A stretch of DNA of 64,000 nt. Source: Paenibacillus sp. H1-7. Its GTDB lineage: Bacteria; Bacillota; Bacilli; Paenibacillales; NBRC-103111. Positions 27,813 through 37,669 of this stretch are shown one piece after another (within the stretch, counting starts at the first letter, position 1; each line of letters starts with the position of its first letter). The position numbers and the translations under genes were made by a program. The stretch spans positions 993,501 through 1,057,500 of the forward strand of contig NZ_CP031168.1 in the NCBI RefSeq assembly GCF_022354825.1, given 5' to 3'. The notes below the pieces were generated by a model that saw only the letters and a program-made list of their open reading frames with translations, was not told the origin of the DNA and did not search any database.

Positions 27813-27836
27813 ATTTTCATAATTATTTTCATAATT
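27813..27836. repeat. Perfect 12-bp tandem repeat upstream of the ROK regulator gene
   Basis: ATTTTCATAATT occurs twice head to tail, 20 bp before the -35 box at 27856. It could be an operator for the ROK regulator. A weak cre-like half site (TGAAAGCG on the minus strand) lies just before it, at 27800-27813. Confidence 0.5.
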
Positions 27837-27855
27837 TGCAATGGTGTTATTTATA

Positions 27856-27885
27856 TTGACATCTTTTAAGGGTATCCATTATTAT
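27856..27885 (+). promoter_or_regulatory. Sigma-A-type promoter for the ROK regulator
   Basis: TTGACA (27856-27861), 18-bp spacer, TATTAT (27880-27885). It begins the long plus-strand run of genes that follows, with a leader of about 120 nt. Confidence 0.65.
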
Positions 27886-28011
27886 TAATATCACTGGAGA
27901 ATATAATTGAAAAAACAACAAAATATCTTAACATTCTACATGAAATCCATTCAAAATCCGTAGGAATTGTCAGTATTTAATTCATTGGTGAAAATAATGG
28001 GGAGATGGACA

Positions 28012-29169
28012 GTGAAAAAGCACGATCAAGATTTTATGAAGCGGCAAAACCGGCTCACCGTGTTTGAGATCATCAAAAACCAGCAGCCGATCTCCCGCGC
28101 TTCCATCGCCAAGCAGACAGGGATGAGTCCTACTACTATCAGCCGCATCGTAGCGGAGCTGACCGAAGAAGGGTACCTGTTGGAGACGGAGCAAGTATCC
28201 GCCGGCTTGGGCAGGAAATCGACGCTGCTTGCCATGGTAGATGCTGCGGTGCTCTCTGTCGGCGTCGAGCTGGATCGCCATCAAATCAATATCGGCATTG
28301 TAGATTTGCAGGGGAATGTCGTTGTGAGCGGCAACTATCCCCGCTCTCCGGAAGAAAGCGCGGAGGTTACGCTCGCTCGCATCGGCGCTGAGATCGACCG
28401 GTTAACGAAATCGAACGACATCGACTGCGGCCGTCTGATCGGCGTCGGTATCGGGCTTCCCGGAATTGTCGACAATGATAGCGGAGTCGTCATTTTCTCC
28501 GTCCAGCTCGGCTGGAAAAATGTCGATCTGGCCAAGCGGCTGAAGGAAATTACCGGCTATGACGTGGCGGTGGACAACGAGCTGAAGGTGAAGGCGCTGG
28601 CCGAGCATTTGAAAGGCGCCGCCATAGGCTCCGAACGGACGGCATTGCTCGGCTTCGGTAACGGCGTAGGCTCAGCGCTTATTATCGAAGGGGAGATTTA
28701 CCGGGGCCAAACGAACAGCGCCGGGGAAATCGGACATACGACGATCGATCCGAACGGCATGATGTGCGACTGCGGGAAAGCGGGATGCCTGCAAACCTAC
28801 ATCAATATCAGCTCGCTGTTGTCGGAAGCGAACAAAATGCGTCCGGTCCGCTCCATCGAGGAGCTTTTCGAAGCAAGACGGGCAGGGGAACGGTGGGCGG
28901 AATATTTGATCGACCGCGCCCTGATGTACATGGCCATTACGATCAACAATATCGTCTGCATGTACAACCCGGACACGGTAATCTTGAGCGGCGAGCTGGC
29001 AGACAAGTTTCCGGAAATTTATGAGGAAGTCGGGAACCTTTGCTTCACCAGATTCGTTTGGGAGCCGCTGCGCGGATCGTTCCGCATTATACGTTCCGAG
29101 CTGCAGGAGCAGGGCGTTGTGATCGGTTCGGGACTGATGTCTCAAAATTGTTTTTTCGCGCTTGAATAA
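28012..29169 (+). CDS. ROK-family transcriptional repressor (NagC/XylR type)
   Basis: A 385-residue protein starting at GTG 28012 with GGGGAG seven bases upstream; the frame opens earlier at TTG 27967. The N-terminal MarR-like helix-turn-helix is QPISRASIAKQTGMSPTTIS (about 24-43). A ROK sugar-binding domain follows, with the zinc motif CDCGKAGCLQ (about 250). It has no clear DLGGTK kinase loop, consistent with a regulator rather than a kinase. It lies 58 nt before the asparaginase gene and probably controls the peptide and sugar genes downstream. The effector is probably a sugar or amino sugar, but this is not shown. Confidence 0.88.
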   Translation: MKKHDQDFMKRQNRLTVFEIIKNQQPISRASIAKQTGMSPTTISRIVAELTEEGYLLETEQVSAGLGRKSTLLAMVDAAVLSVGVELDRHQINIGIVDLQGNVVVSGNYPRSPEESAEVTLARIGAEIDRLTKSNDIDCGRLIGVGIGLPGIVDNDSGVVIFSVQLGWKNVDLAKRLKEITGYDVAVDNELKVKALAEHLKGAAIGSERTALLGFGNGVGSALIIEGEIYRGQTNSAGEIGHTTIDPNGMMCDCGKAGCLQTYINISSLLSEANKMRPVRSIEELFEARRAGERWAEYLIDRALMYMAITINNIVCMYNPDTVILSGELADKFPEIYEEVGNLCFTRFVWEPLRGSFRIIRSELQEQGVVIGSGLMSQNCFFALE

Positions 29170-29226
29170 TGAAGTGAAATCATAGTGAAGTTGAATGCAG
29201 CAAGGCACAATTGGGAGGGAAACACC

Positions 29227-30240
29227 ATGGGCAATGTTGGCTTTACGCCATTAGTTGAAGAATACCGCGGCGGTGTGCTGGAGAACGTACACTACGGGGC
29301 AATCACCATCGTGGATGAGAATGGCAAGGTTTTGTACTCGGCTGGAGATCCGGAGCATATGACGTTCTTGCGGTCAGCGGCCAAGCCGTTCCAGGCGATA
29401 CCGGCCATGAAACGAAAGATCGATGAGGTGTACGGGCTTACGGGGCATGAAACGGCGCTGTTTGCAGCATCCCACAGGGGTGAAGCGTTTCATATCGACG
29501 CATTGGAGACGATGCTGCAGAAGACCGGCATTGAAGAGGAGACGCTTCATTGCTGCGCAACGTATCCGCTCAATGAAGATGCCAAGGCGGAGCGGCACCG
29601 GGCCCATGAGGCGAAGCGGAGAATTTTCCACAACTGCTCGGGCAAGCACACCGGCATGATCGCTCTGGCCAAGCATATGGGCTGGGACGAGCACACGTAC
29701 TACGATCCGGAGCATCCGGTTCAGAAGGAAATCGTGCAGACGCTGGCCTATATCGCCGAGGTGCCGGAAGCTTCGATTCCGCAAGGTGTGGACGGCTGCG
29801 GCCTCCCGATCTTCGCGCTTCCGCTGCACAAAATCGCATATTCCTTCCTGAAGCTGGCTTGTCCCGATCTCATTGAGGATGCCGAAACGCGGGATGCCGC
29901 GGCGAGAATGGCGAAGCTGATGAACGAATATCCCGATATGATCGCGGATACGAGATTCGTCTGCTCGGAGCTGCTCAAGGATCCGAACCTGGCTGCCAAG
30001 GGCGGAGCCAAAGGTGTATACGGCATCGGCTTGAGGAAGGAACGGCTGGGCATTTCGCTGAAAGTATCCGACGGCTCCGAGCAGGTGTGGCCGTGCATTA
30101 TCGCCACGATTCTCGAGCGTCTCGGCTATGACAACCAGGATACGATCGACCGGCTGTACAAGCTCGTTCCCAATGCCATCGTCAATGATGGAGGAACGCT
30201 CGTCGGAGAGCGCAAGCCGGTTTTTCAGCTGAAGGCTTGA
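29227..30240 (+). CDS. L-asparaginase II-family amidohydrolase
   Basis: A 337-residue protein starting at ATG 29227 with GGGAGGG upstream. It matches the Asparaginase_II family through the opening YRGGVLENVHYGAITIVDE, FLRSAAKPFQA, HNCSGKHTGMIALA and GVDGCGLPIFALPL. Members release ammonia from L-asparagine; some may take beta-aspartyl or modified asparagine. No signal peptide is seen, so it acts in the cytoplasm. It lies just before a peptide ABC importer, an order that recalls the E. coli iaaA-gsi locus, although IaaA belongs to a different asparaginase family. Its substrate may be an imported Asn-containing or N-glycosylated compound. Confidence 0.88.
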   Translation: MGNVGFTPLVEEYRGGVLENVHYGAITIVDENGKVLYSAGDPEHMTFLRSAAKPFQAIPAMKRKIDEVYGLTGHETALFAASHRGEAFHIDALETMLQKTGIEEETLHCCATYPLNEDAKAERHRAHEAKRRIFHNCSGKHTGMIALAKHMGWDEHTYYDPEHPVQKEIVQTLAYIAEVPEASIPQGVDGCGLPIFALPLHKIAYSFLKLACPDLIEDAETRDAAARMAKLMNEYPDMIADTRFVCSELLKDPNLAAKGGAKGVYGIGLRKERLGISLKVSDGSEQVWPCIIATILERLGYDNQDTIDRLYKLVPNAIVNDGGTLVGERKPVFQLKA

Positions 30241-30343
30241 TCCTGCGCAAATTTTTACTCAAGAGAATAATCTCCAATCCTGCATGTAAGCAACTGGGGG
30301 CGCGGAGCGATTCTAATACAACATACTTTGGGGAGTGAAACAA

Positions 30344-31942
30344 ATGAAGTTTAAAGGAAAAACTTGGTCCACACTCATGCTGATGCTGATCATTGCGATC
30401 GTGGCAGCGGGCTGTGGAGGCAACGCCGGCAAGGACAATGCGAACGCCGGCAAAGACGAAGGCACCAAGGCGGTCTCCAAAAACAATAAAGATGTCGTGA
30501 TCGCCATCAACGCTAACTTCATTACGCTGGATCCGCACAACGCAAGCGATACCCACTCGATCAGCGGCGCAAGAACGATGTATGAAGGCTTGATGGGCTT
30601 CGACGAGAACATGAACGTGGTGCCGGTGCTGGCCGCGTCCCACAAAATCAGCGAAGACGGTCTGGTTTACACGTTTACATTGAAAGAGAACGTCAAGTTC
30701 CACGACGGTACCGATTTCAATGCTGAAGCGGTAAAAGTCAACCTGGATCGCATCCGTGACGAGAAAAACAACCTGAAGCTGCGCAAAAGCTTTGCCAAAG
30801 TAACAAAAGTAGAAGCTCCTGACGCCAAAACAGTCGTCATTACATTGAGCGAGCCGTACAACGCGTTCCTGAACAAAATGGCTATGGCCCTTATGGTCAG
30901 CCCGAAAGCTTTGAAGGAGCAAGGCGAGAATATCGCGAAAAACCCGGTAGGTACAGGTTCTTTCAAATTTAAGGAATGGGTGCAAGGCGACCGTCTCGTT
31001 GTCGTGAAAAATGAGAGCTACTGGCAAAAGGATTTGCCGAAGGTTGACAGCATTACCTTCAAGCCGGTTCCGGAGAACGGTTCCCGTATCGCAATGCTCA
31101 AAACCGGCGAAGCGGACTTCATCTATCCGATGCCGACCGAGCAAGTATCCGAAGTACAAGGACAGAAGGATATCGTTGTAGACAAGATCGATTCCACAAT
31201 CGTTCGTTACGTAACGCTGAATACAATGAAAAAACCGTTCGACGATGTAAAGGTTCGTCAAGCAATCAACTACGCTATTAATAAAGAAGCTTATATTAAA
31301 GTCGTTAAATCCGGTCTCGGCTCGAAGCTCGATTCCACAATGTCGTCCAAAACGCAATATTATTCCAAGCAAACCGGCTACGATTACGATGTAGAAAAAG
31401 CGAAAAAGCTGCTTGCTGAAGCAGGCTATCCTACCGGCTTCTCCGCTGAAATCTGGGGCGAGAACGATTCCGAAACGATGAAAGGCATGCAGTTCATTCA
31501 ACAGCAGCTCGCTCTTGTAGGCATCAAGCTGGAAGTGAAATCGATGGAAGGCGGCACATTGTCGCAGCAAATAAACTCGGCGAAAACGCCTCAAGAAGCT
31601 AAAATCCAAATGTGGTACGTAAGCTGGTCCCCGTCTTCCGGCGATGCGGACGGCGCAACAAGAGGCTTGTTCAGCTCCGAAATGTTCCCTCCTGCGGGAT
31701 CGAACACGGCATATTACAAAAACGCCAACGTAGACAAATGGATCGCCGACGCGAACAAATCGATCGATCCGAAGCAAGCGAAAACCATCTACGCCGATAT
31801 TCAAAAAACAATCTGGGAAGACGCTCCATGGGCATTCATGGGTGTTGATCAGGTTATCACAGGCAAGAGAGCTTACTTAAACGGCGTGAAAGCATTTCCG
31901 GACGGCTCCATCAGCGTTCGCGATGCGGAAATTAAGCAATAA
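30344..31942 (+). CDS. Peptide/glutathione-type ABC transporter substrate-binding lipoprotein
   Basis: A 532-residue family-5 (OppA/DppA/GsiB-like) binding protein. ATG 30344 has GGGGAG nine bases upstream; GTG 30335 is less likely. The signal MKFKGKTWSTLMLMLIIAIV ends in the lipobox VAAGC. ITLDPHNASDTHS, KFHDGTDFNAEAV and NPVGTGSFKFKEW are typical SBP_bac_5 stretches and closest in style to GsiB. The ligand is probably a di- or oligopeptide or conjugate. It heads a complete importer with two permeases and two ATPases, unlike the sugar importers in this window. A strong hairpin follows its stop. Confidence 0.92.
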   Translation: MKFKGKTWSTLMLMLIIAIVAAGCGGNAGKDNANAGKDEGTKAVSKNNKDVVIAINANFITLDPHNASDTHSISGARTMYEGLMGFDENMNVVPVLAASHKISEDGLVYTFTLKENVKFHDGTDFNAEAVKVNLDRIRDEKNNLKLRKSFAKVTKVEAPDAKTVVITLSEPYNAFLNKMAMALMVSPKALKEQGENIAKNPVGTGSFKFKEWVQGDRLVVVKNESYWQKDLPKVDSITFKPVPENGSRIAMLKTGEADFIYPMPTEQVSEVQGQKDIVVDKIDSTIVRYVTLNTMKKPFDDVKVRQAINYAINKEAYIKVVKSGLGSKLDSTMSSKTQYYSKQTGYDYDVEKAKKLLAEAGYPTGFSAEIWGENDSETMKGMQFIQQQLALVGIKLEVKSMEGGTLSQQINSAKTPQEAKIQMWYVSWSPSSGDADGATRGLFSSEMFPPAGSNTAYYKNANVDKWIADANKSIDPKQAKTIYADIQKTIWEDAPWAFMGVDQVITGKRAYLNGVKAFPDGSISVRDAEIKQ

Positions 31943-31977
31943 TAAGAGCCATCATGTGAGAGTCATGAAATGATATC

Positions 31978-32013
31978 GGGGCCGTTTCTGCAGGTTGCTA
32001 AAGAAGCGGCCCC
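31978..32013 (+). other. Strong intra-operon hairpin after the peptide-binding protein gene
   Basis: GGGGCCGTTTCT (31978-31989) pairs with AGAAGCGGCCCC (32002-32013), with one G-U wobble. The tail is TGTTCTTT, so partial termination and 3'-end stabilisation are likely. Confidence 0.65.
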
Positions 32014-32050
32014 TGTTCTTTACGTTTTCGAATGAAGGGAGGCTCACGAG

Positions 32051-32977
32051 TTGGGCAGATATGCATTACAAAGGCTTCTGGGAGTAATCCCGCTGCTGTT
32101 TGTCGTATCGGTACTGGTCTTCATGTTCATCCACTTAATTCCCGGCGATCCGGCCCGGCTTGTTGCCGGCAAGGACGCTACGCTGGAAGAGATCAACGGC
32201 ATTCGCGAGCAGCTCGGACTGAATCTGCCGCTCTGGCAGCAATACATCAACTACATGGGCAATCTGCTGCAAGGGGATTTGGGTAACTCGCTGCGTTCCG
32301 GTCTGCCGGTCTCGGATATGCTGCAAAGCCGCTTTATGCCGACGATCATCCTGACGTTCACGAGTCTCGGCTGGGCGCTTATCATCGGTCTTGTCATCGG
32401 CACGATCTCTGCGGTCAACCGTAACCGCTGGCCGGATTATGCAGGGATGCTGACCGCGATATCGGGTATTTCCGTTCCCGGCTTTTGGCTCGGGCTTGTA
32501 TTGATTCAAATCTTTTCGGTTGAGCTCGGCTGGTTCCCGACTGGGGGGATCGATTCTTGGAGCTCCTACGTGCTTCCGTCGCTTACTCTAGGAGCGGGCA
32601 TCATGTCGATGCTGGCGCGCTTTTCCAGAGCTTCGATGCTGGAAACGATGCGGGAGGATTATATCCGGACAGGACGGGCGAAAGGTCTTCGCGAGACTAT
32701 CGTTGTCGGACGTCACGCCTTGCGCAACTCCTTGATTCAAGTCGTCACCGTTGCCGGACTTCAGTTCGGATTTTTGCTGGGCGGCTCCGTCATGGTAGAG
32801 ACCGTATTCAGTATTCCGGGACTCGGAAGACTGCTGGTCGACTCCATCGCTTTTAGAGATTACACGGTCATTCAAGCGCTATTGCTGCTGTTTGCCACCC
32901 AATTCATACTTATTAATCTGATCGTCGATATGCTGTACGGTGTACTGAATCCGAAAATCCGGTATGCGTCGAATTAG
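32051..32977 (+). CDS. Peptide ABC transporter permease (DppB/GsiC type)
   Basis: A 308-residue protein starting at TTG 32051 with GGGAGG upstream. The N-terminus [20 protein letters not shown] and the loop [20 protein letters not shown] are hallmarks of DppB/OppB permeases. About six membrane segments are present, and the permease loop near [12 protein letters not shown] contacts the ATPases. It is followed after 11 nt by the second permease. Confidence 0.93.
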   Translation: MGRYALQRLLGVIPLLFVVSVLVFMFIHLIPGDPARLVAGKDATLEEINGIREQLGLNLPLWQQYINYMGNLLQGDLGNSLRSGLPVSDMLQSRFMPTIILTFTSLGWALIIGLVIGTISAVNRNRWPDYAGMLTAISGISVPGFWLGLVLIQIFSVELGWFPTGGIDSWSSYVLPSLTLGAGIMSMLARFSRASMLETMREDYIRTGRAKGLRETIVVGRHALRNSLIQVVTVAGLQFGFLLGGSVMVETVFSIPGLGRLLVDSIAFRDYTVIQALLLLFATQFILINLIVDMLYGVLNPKIRYASN

Positions 32978-32988
32978 GAGGGGATATT

Positions 32989-33900
32989 ATGAACAACAAT
33001 CCGACGATGGCAGGGGCCGGTTCCTCCGATCCTCGAGAGACGCTTGCGGCGGGACGGACCAAAGGCCGTGCAGCGGTATTTTTCCGAAAGTTCTGTAAGC
33101 AAAGACTGTCGCTCATTGCAGGCATTTTCATCGTTATACTCTTCATTATCGCCCTGTTCGGGCCTTACTTGACACCATTCGATCCTAACGAGCCGGATTA
33201 CGACGCGTTGATGTCCACTCCGTCTGCCTCGCATTGGGCGGGTACGGACGAGTACGGCCGGGATATTCTAAGCCGGCTTATCGCAGGCACCCGGTTGACC
33301 TTGTCGGTCAGCTTGAGCGCCGTGCTCATCGCGGCGGTATGCGGAACGGTTCTCGGGCTGTTCAGCGGCTATTACGGCGGATGGCTGGACCGGCTCATCA
33401 TGCGAAGCAGCGACGTGCTGTTCTCGTTTCCGGATCTTTTGCTCGCCATCGGGATCGTGGCTATTCTGGGTCCCGGCTTGTCCAACGTGGTCATAGCGGT
33501 AGCCGTATTCGGCACGCCGTCGTTTGCAAGAATTATCCGAAGCGTTACGCTGTCGGCCAAAGAAACGTTATTCGTAGAAGCGGCACGTTCCATGGGTGCC
33601 AAAAACGGACGTATTATATGGAAGCATATTTTTCCGGAGACTCTCTCCAGCGTGATCGTCAATGTGACGATGAAAATCGGCGGTGCCATCTTGGCCGCAT
33701 CCTCCCTGAGCTTTCTCGGCATGGGCGCGAAGCCGACCGAGCCTGACTGGGGCGCGATGCTGAGCATGGGACGCGACTATTTGAGCATTGCTCCGCATAT
33801 CGTGTATATTCCCGGCGCGGCGATCTTTTTGACAGTACTTGCTTTTAACCTGGTTGGGGACGGACTGCGTGATGCTCTTGATCCCAAGACGAAAAATTAA
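32989..33900 (+). CDS. Peptide ABC transporter permease (DppC/GsiD type)
   Basis: A 303-residue protein with AGGAGGGG upstream of ATG 32989. The cytoplasmic N-terminal tail, [38 protein letters not shown] and the loop [20 protein letters not shown] are typical of DppC/OppC. It pairs with the previous permease. The first ATPase gene follows after 14 nt. Confidence 0.93.
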   Translation: MNNNPTMAGAGSSDPRETLAAGRTKGRAAVFFRKFCKQRLSLIAGIFIVILFIIALFGPYLTPFDPNEPDYDALMSTPSASHWAGTDEYGRDILSRLIAGTRLTLSVSLSAVLIAAVCGTVLGLFSGYYGGWLDRLIMRSSDVLFSFPDLLLAIGIVAILGPGLSNVVIAVAVFGTPSFARIIRSVTLSAKETLFVEAARSMGAKNGRIIWKHIFPETLSSVIVNVTMKIGGAILAASSLSFLGMGAKPTEPDWGAMLSMGRDYLSIAPHIVYIPGAAIFLTVLAFNLVGDGLRDALDPKTKN

Positions 33901-33914
33901 AGGGGGGCCAGACC

Positions 33915-34910
33915 GTGACGCCTAGATTGCTTGATGTGCAAGGATTGAAAACGGAGTTTCGACGCGATGGCGGCAGCGTAATGGCGGTGTCCGGCGTTGA
34001 CTTTCATATAAATAAAGGCGAAGTGCTGGGTCTTGTCGGCGAATCCGGCTGCGGCAAAAGCGTAACCTCCCTGTCGATCATGCGTCTGCTCAAGGATACG
34101 CCGGGGCGGATTAGCGGAGGCGCTGTTCTTTTTGAAGGTACGGATTTGACTCGGATTCAGGAAAAAGAGATGCGACGGTTCCGCGGCAATGAGCTGGCGA
34201 TGATTTTCCAGGAGCCGATGACGTCGCTGAATCCGGTGCTGCGGATCGGCAAACAGCTCGAAGAGCCGATTATGCTGCATCTTGGATACAGCCGAAAGCA
34301 AGCAAAAGAGCATGCCATTCATATGCTCAGGCTAGTAGGGATTCCCCGGGCGGAGGAAGTGGTGAACGACTACCCGCATCAGCTGTCCGGAGGAATGAGG
34401 CAGCGCGTAATGATCGCGATGGCGATGTCTTGCAGCCCGAAGCTGCTGATCGCCGATGAGCCGACGACGGCGCTGGACGTAACCATCCAGGCGCAAATTC
34501 TCGATCTGATGAAGCGGCTGAAGGAAGAGCAGGACATGGGAATGCTGCTCATCACCCATGATCTCGGGGTTGTTGCTGAAATGTGCGACCGGGTCGTCGT
34601 CATGTATGCCGGACGCGTCGTTGAAGAGGCGTCGGTGAAGGATTTGTTCGAAACGCCTCAGCATCCTTATACGAAGGGGCTTATTCATTCGGTGCCGAAG
34701 CTGCGGCAGAAGGTTCGCCGGCTGGAGTCCATTCCGGGCAATGTGCCGGATTTGAGCGCCATGCCGCAAGGCTGCAAGTTTGCGCCGCGCTGCCCTCATG
34801 CGATGGCACGATGTCTTACCGAGGAGCCGCAGCTTCTGCCGATCGAAGGGGAAGCGGAGCGCAAAAGCCGCTGCTGGTTGACGCAGCCGGAAGGAGGAGA
34901 AAGCGCATGA
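33915..34910 (+). CDS. Peptide ABC transporter ATPase (DppD/OppD type)
   Basis: A 331-residue protein starting at GTG 33915 with AGGGGGG upstream. Walker A is GESGCGKS (about 39-46), the ABC signature is LSGGMRQRV (about 156), and Walker B is [12 protein letters not shown] (about 176). The C-terminal oligopeptide/dipeptide domain contains [17 protein letters not shown], whose cysteines resemble the Fe-S or metal site of the family. The stop overlaps the start of the next ATPase by 4 nt (ATGA). Confidence 0.94.
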   Translation: MTPRLLDVQGLKTEFRRDGGSVMAVSGVDFHINKGEVLGLVGESGCGKSVTSLSIMRLLKDTPGRISGGAVLFEGTDLTRIQEKEMRRFRGNELAMIFQEPMTSLNPVLRIGKQLEEPIMLHLGYSRKQAKEHAIHMLRLVGIPRAEEVVNDYPHQLSGGMRQRVMIAMAMSCSPKLLIADEPTTALDVTIQAQILDLMKRLKEEQDMGMLLITHDLGVVAEMCDRVVVMYAGRVVEEASVKDLFETPQHPYTKGLIHSVPKLRQKVRRLESIPGNVPDLSAMPQGCKFAPRCPHAMARCLTEEPQLLPIEGEAERKSRCWLTQPEGGESA

Positions 34911-35896
34911 TGGAGACTCCGCTGGTTGAAGTAAAAGGATTACAGAAATCGTTTACGATAAAAAAGGGCTGGTTCGGTACAACCAAATCGCTGCGCGCGG
35001 TAGACGGCATCAGCTTCGCCATCCGCAGAGGAGAAACGTTCAGCCTTGTAGGCGAGAGCGGCTGCGGCAAGTCTACGACGGGGCGTCTCGTCACCCGGCT
35101 GTTGATGCCGAACGGCGGGGAAGTATGGTTTAACGGGCAAAATATTAGCCGCCTTAACGATAATCAAATGCGGCCGATCCGCAAGGATATGCAGATGGTG
35201 TTCCAAGATCCGTACGCATCGCTTAATCCGCGAATGAAAGTAAAGGATCTCGTAGCCGAGCCGCTGCTCATTCATACGAAGCTCAGCCCGCAGGAGCGGG
35301 ACAAGCTGGCGCGGGAGCTGCTCGAGACCGTCGGTCTGAACAGCGTCCATGCCGAGCGCTACGCTCACGAGTTCAGCGGCGGCCAGCGGCAGCGGATCGG
35401 CATTGCACGGGCGTTGTCCGTACGCCCGAGCCTGATCGTAGCGGATGAGCCGGTATCGGCTCTGGACGTGTCGATTCAGTCGCAGGTGCTGAACCTGCTG
35501 CAGGATTTGCAGGAAGAGTACGGACTTACTTACTTGTTTATTTCCCACGACTTGAGCGTCGTAGAGCATATCAGCGACCGCATCGGCGTCATGTACTTGG
35601 GGACGCTGGTGGAGACAGCGGACAAGGACACGCTGTATGATCGTCCGCTTCATCCTTATACGCAGGCGCTGCTATCGTCGGTGCCGGTTCCCGATCCGAC
35701 CTTGAAGAAGGAGCGGATCATTCTGAAGGGCGATTTGCCGAGCCCGGTCGATCCGCCGTCCGGCTGCCGGTTCCATACCCGCTGCCCGTCCTGCATGGAA
35801 GTGTGCAAGCAGAAGGAGCCCGTATTCCGGGAGGTCGAGCCAGGCCATCAAGTGGCTTGCCATTTGTACGACGAAGAGATTATGAAGAGCCAGTAA
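34907..35896 (+). CDS. Peptide ABC transporter ATPase (DppF/OppF type)
   Basis: A 329-residue protein starting at ATG 34907, which overlaps the previous stop by 4 nt and has AAGGAGGAG upstream; the longer frame from 34811 is not used. Walker A is GESGCGKST, the signature is [10 protein letters not shown], Walker B is [12 protein letters not shown], and the C-terminal domain has [15 protein letters not shown]. With the preceding ATPase it forms the heterodimeric motor. It closes the five-gene importer; a hairpin without a T-run follows. Confidence 0.94.
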   Translation: MMETPLVEVKGLQKSFTIKKGWFGTTKSLRAVDGISFAIRRGETFSLVGESGCGKSTTGRLVTRLLMPNGGEVWFNGQNISRLNDNQMRPIRKDMQMVFQDPYASLNPRMKVKDLVAEPLLIHTKLSPQERDKLARELLETVGLNSVHAERYAHEFSGGQRQRIGIARALSVRPSLIVADEPVSALDVSIQSQVLNLLQDLQEEYGLTYLFISHDLSVVEHISDRIGVMYLGTLVETADKDTLYDRPLHPYTQALLSSVPVPDPTLKKERIILKGDLPSPVDPPSGCRFHTRCPSCMEVCKQKEPVFREVEPGHQVACHLYDEEIMKSQ

Positions 35897-35913
35897 GTAG
35901 ACGGTTCAGTTTA

Positions 35914-35932
35914 AAAGCTCCGTCGGAGCTTT
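35914..35932 (+). terminator. Short hairpin after the peptide importer
   Basis: AAAGCTCC, GTC loop, GGAGCTTT. It is followed by GGGG rather than a T-run, so read-through into the aminopeptidase gene is plausible. The 288-bp gap to the next start shows no further gene. Confidence 0.45.
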
Positions 35933-36184
35933 GGGGTGTTGGGGTTGCCCTTTTTATAGAAATTCAACATGTATGCAGGTGGAGTATTTCACGGAGGAGC
36001 GGTAGCGTCCGCCTTTGAAATCCTTAAAAATACCGATAAATCTAATCAAGTTTTATGGATTTCAACAGTGGCCGGAGAGAGATATTCCACTGGAGTATAC
36101 TGGGGAATTTCAAGCATTTTTGGGCATCACAACAAGCCTAGGGCTCCTCGGGAGCCTCATCTTATTGCCGAAGAAGGGATCGCT

Positions 36185-37669
36185 ATGCGTATTACACTCG
36201 ATAAGTCCGAATCGCCGGACGTCCTCATTCATCCGGCCTATGCCGGAGAATCGCTTCCTTATCCGATCGGCGAAAGCCGCAAGCGGCCGGGGACGCTGAC
36301 CTGGCTGTACGGCCGGTCGGAAGGCGAGCGGGATGCTCTCGCCGCAGGAATGGGCGAGCGCCGCAGCGTAACGCTGGAGCGGGTCCGCCGCGCAGGCGGT
36401 GCTGCGGCTCGCGCACTGCTCCAGGAAGGACGGAGCAGCGGAGCGCTCGTCAGGGCCTCGTCCGCTGCCGCCGCTCAGAATGGCAAAGAAGCGGCTGCAG
36501 CGTGGCTGCAAGCCTGGATCGAAGGCTGGCTGCTCGGCCTGTACCGGTTCGATAAATACCGCAGCGCAACGAAAATCCAGGGCGATGTCGAGCTCATCCT
36601 TCGCTCGGAAGAGTGGGTCGAGCTGACGCGCACCGAGATGGAGGCCGTCGTCGAGCTCGCCCTTCATCGGGCGGAGGGCACCAATCTGACGAGAGATTGG
36701 GTGAATGAGACGCCCGATACATTGAACCCGGATGCTTTCGTCCAATGGACCCTTGATTTGTTCAAGGACCGGCCTGTAAGCATCCATGTATACCGCGGTC
36801 AAGAGCTAACCGACCGCGGCATGAACGGATTGATTACCGTAGGAGCGGGCAGCAAGCACGCTCCAGCGTTGATAGAGCTTCGCTACGAAGCGGCTTCCGC
36901 CGCGGATGCGCCTATGCTGGCATTGGTCGGCAAAGCCATCACCTTCGACATGGGCGGCATGAACTCGAAGACGGGCAGAGACATTAGCGACGCCCGGATG
37001 GATATGGGCGGCGCGGCTGCCGTTATCGGCGCGATGGACATCCTTGTCCGGCAGCAAGCCCCGGTCCGCGTGACTGCGCTGATCGCCGTCGCGGACAATC
37101 TTCCCGACGCCCGCGCGACGCTGCCGTCCTCCGTCATCCGCTACCCGAACGGCTTGACCGTTCAGGTTGCGAACACGGACGGAGAGGGCCGGCTCGTGCT
37201 GGCCGACGCGCTGCTTCACGCTGCCAAGCTCGGCGCAGCGCAAGCCATCGACATTGCCACGCTGACGGGCAATGTCGGGGACGCCCTTGGCCTGGGCATC
37301 GCCGGCATCTGGGGCGATGCGGACATGGCGCGCAGCCTGGCCGAGATCGGCGAGCGCAATGGGGAGAGGCTGTGGCCGATGCCTCTGATGGACGAATACG
37401 AATCGGAGCTGCGCAGCAGCTATGCCGACCTCCGCAATGTCGGCACTTCGACGCTCGCAGGCGCGATTATAGCGGCGTTGTTCATTCGGCGCTTCGTAGC
37501 CGAATCGATGGGCTGGGTGCATATCGATATGGCCGGCACCGTGCAGTACAAGCAGGACGTCGGCTATGCCGAGGTAGGAGCTACCGGATACGGAGCAAGG
37601 CTGCTCGCGGACTATGCGGTGCAGTACTCCGAGAAACATACTGCAGGAGATCGGGAGGTTTCGCAATGA
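36185..37669 (+). CDS. Leucyl aminopeptidase, M17 family
   Basis: A 494-residue protein starting at ATG 36185 with GAAGGGAT upstream; the frame is open back to 35969 but without a convincing start. The C-terminal catalytic domain has VGKAITFDMGGMN (metal-binding Lys and Asp), ARMDMGGAAAVIG and NTDGEGRLVLADAL (Asp, Glu and the catalytic Arg), so the two-metal site is intact. It is cytoplasmic and releases N-terminal residues from peptides. Its place directly after a peptide importer suggests it degrades the imported peptide. Its last 4 nt overlap cutC. Confidence 0.93.
   Translation: MRITLDKSESPDVLIHPAYAGESLPYPIGESRKRPGTLTWLYGRSEGERDALAAGMGERRSVTLERVRRAGGAAARALLQEGRSSGALVRASSAAAAQNGKEAAAAWLQAWIEGWLLGLYRFDKYRSATKIQGDVELILRSEEWVELTRTEMEAVVELALHRAEGTNLTRDWVNETPDTLNPDAFVQWTLDLFKDRPVSIHVYRGQELTDRGMNGLITVGAGSKHAPALIELRYEAASAADAPMLALVGKAITFDMGGMNSKTGRDISDARMDMGGAAAVIGAMDILVRQQAPVRVTALIAVADNLPDARATLPSSVIRYPNGLTVQVANTDGEGRLVLADALLHAAKLGAAQAIDIATLTGNVGDALGLGIAGIWGDADMARSLAEIGERNGERLWPMPLMDEYESELRSSYADLRNVGTSTLAGAIIAALFIRRFVAESMGWVHIDMAGTVQYKQDVGYAEVGATGYGARLLADYAVQYSEKHTAGDREVSQ

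Noticed and set aside
30182..31804. 540-codon minus-strand frame opposite the peptide-binding protein gene
   Set aside because: Antisense shadow of a clear SBP_bac_5 lipoprotein gene; the peptide is Arg/His/Phe-rich without domain patterns.
36110..37666. Long minus-strand frames opposite the aminopeptidase gene
   Set aside because: Antisense shadows of an M17 enzyme with all catalytic residues present.
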